Source: Streptomyces olivaceus
GTDB taxonomy: Bacteria; Actinomycetota; Actinomycetes; Streptomycetales; Streptomycetaceae
Length of the DNA stretch: 64,000 nucleotides
Direction: 5' to 3'
Assembly: GCF_000721235.1 (NCBI RefSeq)
Contig: NZ_JOFH01000005.1
Span: forward strand, 124,001-188,000
The position numbers were made by a program, and so were the translations under genes. The notes beneath the pieces were generated by a model, which saw nothing but the letters and a program-made list of their open reading frames with translations, was not told where the DNA came from and did not search any database. This document shows, one piece after another, positions 58,963 through 64,000 of the stretch (the first letter of the stretch is position 1; every line of letters begins with the position of its first letter).

Positions 58963-60465
58963 ATGAAACGCCGCACACTCTTCAAGGCCCTGGGCTTCGG
59001 TGTCGGGGGCGCGGTCGTCCTCGGCGGCGGTGGCTTCGGTGTCTACTACGCCACCGCGAAGCAGGACACCGTCGGGGACGTCTCCTTCGACACGCCTCTG
59101 TCGATTCCCCCGACGGCCGCGGCGGAACGCGGTGGGTCGGGAAGCCGGGTGTTCAGGCTGGGCATCCAGTCCGGTGAGACCCGGTTCAAGGACGGCCCGG
59201 CCACCCGCACCTGGGGCGTGAACGGCACCTACCTCGGCCCGACCGTCCGCGTCCGGCGCGGTGAGCAGGTCGCGTTCGCCGTGCACAACGGCCTGTCCGA
59301 GGAGACCTCGCTCCACTGGCACGGCATGCACCTTCCCGCCGCCATGGACGGCGGCCCGCACCAGCCGGTTGCGCCCAACGGGACCTGGGCACCGCGGTGG
59401 ACGGTCGACCAGCCCGCCGCGACCCTCTGGTACCACCCGCACGTGCACGGCTCGACCGGGACGCACATGTACCGGGGCCTGGCCGGACTGCTCATCGTCG
59501 ACGACGAGGAGACCGACGCGCTGAACCTCCCGTCCGAATACGGCGTCGACGACGTACCGATGATCGTCCAGGACCGGGCGTTCGACGGGGACAACCAGTT
59601 CGAGGAGCGGGTGCCCCTGGGAGGGTCGCTGGGCATGATCGGCGACGAGATACTCGTCAACGGCACGCTCGGACCGTACTTCGACGTCACGACCAGGCTC
59701 GTGCGGCTGCGCCTGCTGAACGGCTCCAACGCCCGCCTCTACCACTTCGGCTTCTCCGACGACAGGAAATTCTCCCTCGTCGCGACGGACGGCGGCCTGC
59801 TCGCCGAGCCCTGGCAGACCGAGCGGCTGTACCTGTCGCCGGGCGAGCGCGCCGAGATCGTCGTGGCCTTCGAACCGGGGGAGCGGGTCGAGCTGCGTTC
59901 CCACCCCTCCGAGTACGGGGGCACCCTGGGGCGTCTCGACGGCTTCGACGACCGCCTGGACATCTGCCAGTTCCGGGCCGCCGCCACCCTGTCCGACGAC
60001 ACCGAACTCCCCGCCGTGCTCGGCACCGCGCCCGCCCTGCAAGGCGAAACGGTCGCGGAAGAACGGTCCTTCGTACTCGCGTCGGACCAGATCAACGGCA
60101 AGTCCATGGCCATGGACCGTATCGACTTCGGCGTGCACGAGGGCACCGTCGAGGTGTGGGAGGTGAGCAACGACAACGGCTTCCTGCACAACTTCCATGT
60201 GCACGACGTGCAGTTCCAGGTGCTCACGGTCGACGGCGAGAGGCCGCAGCCGCCCCTGCGCGGCTGGAAGGACACCGTCATGCTGGTCCAGGGGAAGCGG
60301 TACCGCCTGGCGATGCGCTTCCGCGACCACACCGACCCGAACGTGCCGTACATGTACCACTGCCACCTGCTCCAGCACGAGGACGACGGCATGATGGGCC
60401 AGTTCGTCGTCCTGGACAAGGGCGAGCGGGTCGGGGCGGTACCGCACGTGCACCACCACACCTGA
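58963..60465 (+). CDS. Multicopper oxidase (laccase/CueO-like)
   Basis: The 500-aa exported oxidase has a Tat-type signal (MKRRTLFKALGFGVGGAVVL). The four copper-binding signatures of a three-domain enzyme are intact: SLHWHGMHLP, TLWYHPHVHGSTG, FLHNFHVHDVQFQ and YHCHLLQHEDDGMMG, the last with the type 1 copper Cys, His and Met ligands. It ends in a His-rich tail (PHVHHHT). It oxidises phenols or Cu(I)/metals outside the membrane with O2. No copper chaperone or repressor gene is adjacent. Confidence 0.93.
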   Translation: MKRRTLFKALGFGVGGAVVLGGGGFGVYYATAKQDTVGDVSFDTPLSIPPTAAAERGGSGSRVFRLGIQSGETRFKDGPATRTWGVNGTYLGPTVRVRRGEQVAFAVHNGLSEETSLHWHGMHLPAAMDGGPHQPVAPNGTWAPRWTVDQPAATLWYHPHVHGSTGTHMYRGLAGLLIVDDEETDALNLPSEYGVDDVPMIVQDRAFDGDNQFEERVPLGGSLGMIGDEILVNGTLGPYFDVTTRLVRLRLLNGSNARLYHFGFSDDRKFSLVATDGGLLAEPWQTERLYLSPGERAEIVVAFEPGERVELRSHPSEYGGTLGRLDGFDDRLDICQFRAAATLSDDTELPAVLGTAPALQGETVAEERSFVLASDQINGKSMAMDRIDFGVHEGTVEVWEVSNDNGFLHNFHVHDVQFQVLTVDGERPQPPLRGWKDTVMLVQGKRYRLAMRFRDHTDPNVPYMYHCHLLQHEDDGMMGQFVVLDKGERVGAVPHVHHHT

Positions 60466-60599
60466 GCCGCCGTCGGCCCCGGTCCGATCATGTGTGGGCG
60501 CGTTCTGCGGCGTCGTCCAGGCGGACGCCGGAACCGGGGCCCGATGTCCCAGTGCGCCCGTCCCGCAACATGATTGACATGGTGGGCGCCCGGACGACG

Positions 60600-60646
60600 C
60601 CACCCCGGCCGCCCACGCCGGTGCACGGCGCGGGCGGCCGGGGTGG
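60600..60646. terminator. Strong bidirectional terminator
   Basis: Perfect 15-bp arms CCACCCCGGCCGCCC (60600-60614) and GGGCGGCCGGGGTGG (60632-60646) lie between the convergent multicopper oxidase and MMPL genes, 10 bp from the MMPL stop. Confidence 0.8.
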
Positions 60647-60655
60647 CCCGCCGGA

Positions 60656-62857
60656 TCAGACCGGGTTGGTGACCCGCTCGGCGGATCCGGCATCGTCGGA
60701 GGCCGTGCCGGACGGCAGCCGGGCCCCTTCGATGTCGATGTGCGGGATCAGGCGCTCCATCCGCGCCGGAAGCCTCCAGGCGCGGTCGCCCAGGAGAGTG
60801 AGGGCGGCCGGGACCAGGATCATGCGGACGACGAACGCGTCGGCGGCGACACCGAAGGCCAGGGCGAATCCGATGGACTTGACGATCGGGTCGTGGTTGA
60901 AGATGAAGCCCGCGAACACCGCGGTCATGATCAGGGCGGCCGCGCACACCACGCGTCCGCTGCGCGCCATGCCGTGCACCACCGCCTCCTTGGCGTCGCC
61001 GGTGCGCTCGTAGTGTTCGCGCATGCGGCTGACGAGGAAGACCTCGTAGTCCATCGCCAGGCCGAACAGGACACCGATCAGCAGGACGGGCAGGAAGCAG
61101 GCGATCGGTGCGGCGGCGGCCACGGCGAACGGGCCGCTGAGATGACCGTCCTGGAAGACCCAGACACTGGCGCCGGTGGCGGCCGCCACCGACAGCAGGA
61201 ACCCGACCACCGCCTTGAGGGGCACGAGCAGGGAACGGAAGGCGGCGGTCAGCAGGACGAGGGCCAGCAGGACGATGATCGCCACGAACAGCGGGAGGGC
61301 GTCGGCGAGTTTGTCCGAGACGTCGATGGTGGACGCGGTGGTGCCGGCGATGTACAGGGTGCCGCCGGCGTCGTCGACGGCGGCCGCCTCGTCGGCGCGC
61401 ATACCGTGGACGAGGTCGGTGGTGGCCGGGTCGTCGGGCCCGGTGGCCGGGACGACGCCGATCAGGTAGACCGTCTTGTCGGCGTTGGCCTGGGGCATCG
61501 CCGCGGCGGTGACGCCCGGCCGGCCACTCAGATCGGTGTGCAGGTTCTTGACGGTGGTGGCGCGCCGGTCGGCGGGTATGCCGCGCACGTCCACGACCGC
61601 GGCGAGGGTGGCGTTGAAACCGGCGCCGAAGCCCTCGCTGAGCAGGTCGTAACTCTGGCGCTGGGTGGAGTCGGTGGCGCGCGCGTTGTTCCCGGGCAGG
61701 CCCAGGCGCAGGTCGAGGGCGGGCACGGCGACGGCCAGCAGGGCGACGGTGCCGGTGAGGAGGGAGACCAGGGGCCGCCGGGTGACGAAGCGGCCCCAGC
61801 GCAGTCCCCAGGTCCCCGGCTCACGGCCGGTCTCCTGGGGGGTACGGGGCCGGGGGCGCAGCCGTTCGCCGGTGAAGGCAAGCAGGGCGGGAACCAGGCT
61901 GACGGCGATCAGCACGGCGAGCAGGACGGTGACGGCGGCGGCCACGCCCATGGCGCTCAGGAAGGGAATCCCGGTCGCGCAGAGGGCGACGAGCGCGATG
62001 ACGACGGTGGCGCCGGCGAAGACGACGGCACTGCCGGCCGTCGCGACGGCACGGGCGATGGAATCCTCGAGGTCCGTCCGCGGGTCGGCGAGTTGCTCAC
62101 GGTGGCGGGCGAGGATGAACAGCGCGTAGTCGATGCCGACGGCCAGGCCGAGCATGACCGCGAGCACGGTCGCCGTGCCGGTGAGTTCGACGAAGCGCGA
62201 GACGAACATGACGCCCAGCACGCCGATGCCGACGCCGACGGCCGCGGTGAGCAGCGGCAGGCCGGCGGCGATCAGGCTGCCCAGGGTGACGGCAAGGACG
62301 ACGACCGCGACAACGACCCCGATGGCCTCGGCGACACCCCCGATCTCGGTGGGCGGCGACATCGCGTTGCCGCCGAACTCGACCTGGAGGCCCGCGTCCC
62401 GGGCGGCCGAAGCGGCCTTCTCGACCTCGTCGGGGACCGAGGCGGCCAGGTCGGAGGGCGGGTCGGAGAAGGTGACGTCGGCGTAGGCGACGGTGCCGTC
62501 CCGGGAGACGGTGCGCGCGGCCGACGGATCGGAGACGTTCGTGACGCCGTCCACCTCCGCCGCCTTCTTCAGGGTCGCCTCGATCCCCGCCTTGTACGCG
62601 GCCCCGGTGACGGGTTCCTGACCGGGCGAGGCGAAGACGATCCTGGCCTGGGCGCCGGACGCCTGCGGGAACTCCTTCTTGAGCAGATCCTGCGCCTGCT
62701 GCGACTCCACCCCCGGGACGGTGAACTCGTTGCTGGTCTTGCCCGGCAGCGCCAGGGCCAGGGCGGCTACGGCGGCGAGCAGCACCAGCCAGGCCGATGT
62801 CACTAATTTCCGGTGGCGGATCACCCACCGCGCCCACGAGTACAGGCGAGAGGCCAT
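60656..62857 (-). CDS. MMPL-family transporter
   Basis: The 733-aa RND-superfamily exporter is of the ActII-3/MmpL type, with an internally duplicated topology. Each half has one helix, a periplasmic domain and five further helices. Landmarks are RHRKLVTSAWLVLLAAVAAL at the N-terminus, LAVMLGLAVGIDYALFILAR (charged GxxxDY in helix 4) and the matching LLIGVLFGLAMDYEVFLVSR in the second half. It probably exports a lipid-like or aromatic small molecule. It is divergent from a TetR regulator, with a TetR-type palindrome across the promoters, so induction by its own substrate is likely. Confidence 0.93.
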   Translation of the reverse strand: MASRLYSWARWVIRHRKLVTSAWLVLLAAVAALALALPGKTSNEFTVPGVESQQAQDLLKKEFPQASGAQARIVFASPGQEPVTGAAYKAGIEATLKKAAEVDGVTNVSDPSAARTVSRDGTVAYADVTFSDPPSDLAASVPDEVEKAASAARDAGLQVEFGGNAMSPPTEIGGVAEAIGVVVAVVVLAVTLGSLIAAGLPLLTAAVGVGIGVLGVMFVSRFVELTGTATVLAVMLGLAVGIDYALFILARHREQLADPRTDLEDSIARAVATAGSAVVFAGATVVIALVALCATGIPFLSAMGVAAAVTVLLAVLIAVSLVPALLAFTGERLRPRPRTPQETGREPGTWGLRWGRFVTRRPLVSLLTGTVALLAVAVPALDLRLGLPGNNARATDSTQRQSYDLLSEGFGAGFNATLAAVVDVRGIPADRRATTVKNLHTDLSGRPGVTAAAMPQANADKTVYLIGVVPATGPDDPATTDLVHGMRADEAAAVDDAGGTLYIAGTTASTIDVSDKLADALPLFVAIIVLLALVLLTAAFRSLLVPLKAVVGFLLSVAAATGASVWVFQDGHLSGPFAVAAAAPIACFLPVLLIGVLFGLAMDYEVFLVSRMREHYERTGDAKEAVVHGMARSGRVVCAAALIMTAVFAGFIFNHDPIVKSIGFALAFGVAADAFVVRMILVPAALTLLGDRAWRLPARMERLIPHIDIEGARLPSGTASDDAGSAERVTNPV

Positions 62858-62894
62858 GCCGTTGTCCCTTCCGTACGAACCGGGGAGTCGTCAC

Positions 62895-62924
62895 ACACTA
62901 AGCTGATTTTGCACTCAGTGTAAA
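62895..62924 (-). promoter_or_regulatory. MMPL promoter overlapped by a TetR palindrome
   Basis: On the minus strand TTTACA (62919-62924), 18 bp and TAGTGT (62895-62900) form the MMPL promoter. The 17-bp near-perfect palindrome TTTGCACT-C-AGTGTAAA (62908-62924) covers its -35 and also lies in the region just upstream of the TetR gene's own -10 (TACGAT, 62941-62946). Confidence 0.7.
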
Positions 62925-62952
62925 TTTCTCGGTGTGACGGTACGATGGGGGC

Positions 62953-63531
62953 ATGGGGAGTGGCGAAGGGCTGCGCGAGCGCAACAAGACCAGGAAGCGG
63001 CAGGCGATCCTGAAGGCCGCGTACGAACTCTTCATAGAGCGCGGGTACGACGCGGCCACGCTCACCGACATCGCCCAGCGGGCGGAGGTCTCCCGCCGGA
63101 CGCTGACGCTGTACTTCCCCACCAAGCTTAGCCTCGCCCTGGCCCACCTCGACGCCGTCGACCAGCGCCTGTACGCCGCACTGGACCGCCGCGGACCGGA
63201 CCAGAGCTCCATCGACGTGCTGGAGCAGTGGCTGTACAGCGAGCGGGAGCATCATGACGACGAACTGAGCACCCTCGCCGACACCATGCTCGCCGTCAAT
63301 CCTCAGCTGCAGGGCGCCCAGCAGGCGCGCATCGCCGAAAGCGTCGAGAGCGGTGCCCGCCACCTGGCCGAGGAGAGCGGCGCGGCACCCGGCGACCGGG
63401 ACGCCCGCATGACCGCGGCCGCCGCGGCGGCGGTCATCGGGGCGCTCGACCCGCGCCCCGCCCGGGACGACATCGCCGCCGCCGTGGCCTTCCTCCGGGC
63501 CGGCATGGCCGCGTTGGAGGAGCGCCGCTGA
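62953..63531 (+). CDS. TetR-family regulator of the MMPL exporter
   Basis: The 192-aa product has its HTH at residues 14-60 (RKRQAILKAAYELFIERGYD; LTDIAQRAEVSRRTLTLYFP) and a helical effector domain. A TACGAT -10 ends 6 nt before the ATG, implying a leaderless transcript. It is divergent from the MMPL gene, with the palindrome at 62908-62924 between them. This is the standard arrangement of a drug- or metabolite-responsive repressor. Confidence 0.92.
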   Translation: MGSGEGLRERNKTRKRQAILKAAYELFIERGYDAATLTDIAQRAEVSRRTLTLYFPTKLSLALAHLDAVDQRLYAALDRRGPDQSSIDVLEQWLYSEREHHDDELSTLADTMLAVNPQLQGAQQARIAESVESGARHLAEESGAAPGDRDARMTAAAAAAVIGALDPRPARDDIAAAVAFLRAGMAALEERR

Positions 63532-63591
63532 GCCCGTCGTCCGACCGCGCCCGTCCGGACGGCGGGCGCGAAGGCGTCCGTCCAGGTGGCT

Positions 63592-63663
63592 TCAGAGGCG
63601 TCGGGCCACGTCCAGGGCCGCCTCCCGTACCGCGGGTGCGAACGCCCGCAACTCCGCCGGGCC
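63592..63663 (-). pseudogene. Possible remnant of an IclR-type regulator C-terminus
   Basis: On the minus strand about 23 codons before a stop read GPAELRAFAPAVREAALDVA and on to RRL, resembling the last helix of IclR-family regulators. The rest of the gene is absent: its expected upstream part is occupied by the aldolase remnant on the other strand. Short and uncertain, but IclR regulators are often neighbours of KDPG aldolase genes. Confidence 0.35.
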
Positions 63664-63671
63664 CCTTCCAG

Positions 63672-63863
63672 GTGCCGGAGGTGCGGCCGGTGGCCGACGC
63701 CGCGGACCGGCTCCTCGTCGAGGGCGGCCTGACCCCCTCGGAGCTGCGGACCGCCGCGAACCGCGGAGTGGCCAAGCTCTTCCCCGCCCACGTCGGCGGA
63801 ATCCAGTACCTCAAGCCGCTGCTCGCCGTACTCCCCGGCGCCCGCGTCATGGCCACCGGGTAG
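63672..63863 (+). pseudogene. Truncated KDPG/KHG aldolase (eda) remnant
   Basis: The frame encodes VRPVADAADRLLVEGGL, like the N-terminal region of Eda. It passes directly to TPSELRTAANRGVAKLFPAH and VGGIQYLKPLLAVLPGARVM, like its C-terminal half around the Schiff-base Lys (KLFPA), and then stops at ATG after MATG. About 90 internal residues and the C-terminal helices are missing, and there is no convincing start or ribosome site. It is best read as a decayed gene with an internal deletion; expression is unlikely. Confidence 0.65.
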
Positions 63864-63908
63864 ACCTGCGCACACGGGGACGGCGGAAGCGCGGCCCCCG
63901 GAGCCCCT

Positions 63909-63938
63909 TTGTCCGGGCTCCGGCGGCTGGCCTACCGT
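63909..63938 (+). promoter_or_regulatory. Possible leaderless promoter for the last gene
   Basis: TTGTCC (63909-63914), 18 bp and TACCGT (63933-63938) are followed 7 bases later by an ATG at 63946. A CCGGAGCCC/GGGCTCCGG hairpin (63898-63923) overlaps the -35 and spacer and may instead be a terminator of the decayed upstream genes. Confidence 0.45.
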
Positions 63939-63945
63939 ATGCGCC

Positions 63946-64000
63946 ATGAGAACGGTGCACTTCTCCGGTCGGCTCGTCGGCAGGCAGGAGGAGACCGGTC
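63946..64000 (+). CDS. 5' end of an unidentified gene (runs off window)
   Basis: Only 18 codons are present, reading MRTVHFSGRLVGRQEETG. Too short to identify. The preceding promoter-like elements support a real start at this ATG, which would be leaderless as no Shine-Dalgarno is visible. Confidence 0.4.
   Translation, partial: MRTVHFSGRLVGRQEETG

Noticed and set aside
1..64000. tRNA, rRNA, insertion sequence or prophage genes
   Set aside because: No transposase or integrase motif, tRNA-like cloverleaf with a conserved T-loop, or rRNA segment was recognised on either strand by eye. A dedicated tRNA scan would be needed to exclude one fully.

Overview
The window reads as Streptomyces or a close relative. 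It is very GC-rich throughout, uses GTG and TTG starts often, shows many ATGA/GTGA stop-start overlaps, and carries several carbohydrate ABC importers that lack their own ATPase (Streptomyces usually share one ATPase, MsiK). No rRNA, tRNA, CRISPR array, insertion sequence or phage gene was recognised. About 56 protein genes are supported, mostly accessory catabolic, transport and regulatory functions.

Layout. (A) 0.5-9.7 kb: a LacI regulator divergent from a nine-gene operon (Gfo/Idh/MocA oxidoreductase, DUF6807 'PmoA-like' protein, cupin, lipoprotein sugar binder, two permeases, DUF624 membrane protein, homoserine-dehydrogenase-like oxidoreductase). (B) 9.8-11.7 kb: quinone-oxidoreductase-like protein and a GNAT acetyltransferase. 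(C) 11.8-17.3 kb: two FtsX-type permeases plus ATPase, divergent from an OmpR-type response regulator and its histidine kinase. (D) 17.3-19.4 kb: a RibD/DHFR-like reductase whose 3' end is frameshifted by a tandem duplication, and two TetR regulators. (E) 19.4-28.7 kb: a second sugar system (Gfo/Idh/MocA, ROK regulator, GH36-like alpha-galactosidase, binding protein, two permeases) divergent from a secreted DUF4832-type protein. (F) 28.7-30.7 kb: DUF4232 lipoprotein and a MerR regulator.

(G) 31.0-35.2 kb: a tight four-gene operon encoding an MfnB-type (5-formylfuran-3-yl)methyl phosphate synthase, an aldehyde dehydrogenase, an aryl-alcohol-type zinc dehydrogenase and a leucine-carboxyl-methyltransferase-family enzyme. 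MfnB makes the furan core of methanofuran in archaea. Here it lies beside enzymes suited to oxidising and methylating a small furan, so a furan metabolite or signal is the most interesting inference in the window.

(H) 35.3-49.3 kb: a VOC protein and a LacI regulator, then a catabolic island. It holds a SnoaL-like protein, an MHS-family importer, HpcH/HpaI aldolase, SDR, histidinol-dehydrogenase-like enzyme, alpha/beta hydrolase, bicupin and a LacI regulator, followed by a second HisD-like enzyme, LysR and a nitrilase-family amidohydrolase. Three copies of an ATACGTAT-centred palindrome sit at the three promoter regions and define a local LacI regulon. (I) 49.4-55.6 kb: a third sugar system (GH13 alpha-glucosidase, two permeases, binding protein) with a divergent LacI regulator; both promoters carry a TGACAGCGCTGTCA-type operator. 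(J) 55.8-64 kb: secreted PQQ-type sugar dehydrogenase, cyclase-family protein, EF-hand protein, multicopper oxidase, an MMPL exporter divergent from a TetR regulator, decayed remnants of a KDPG aldolase and probably an IclR regulator, and the start of a gene that runs off the end.

The unifying theme is modular carbon-source uptake. Each transporter has its own local repressor with a visible palindromic operator, and several regulators appear to be transcribed from leaderless promoters overlapped by their operators.
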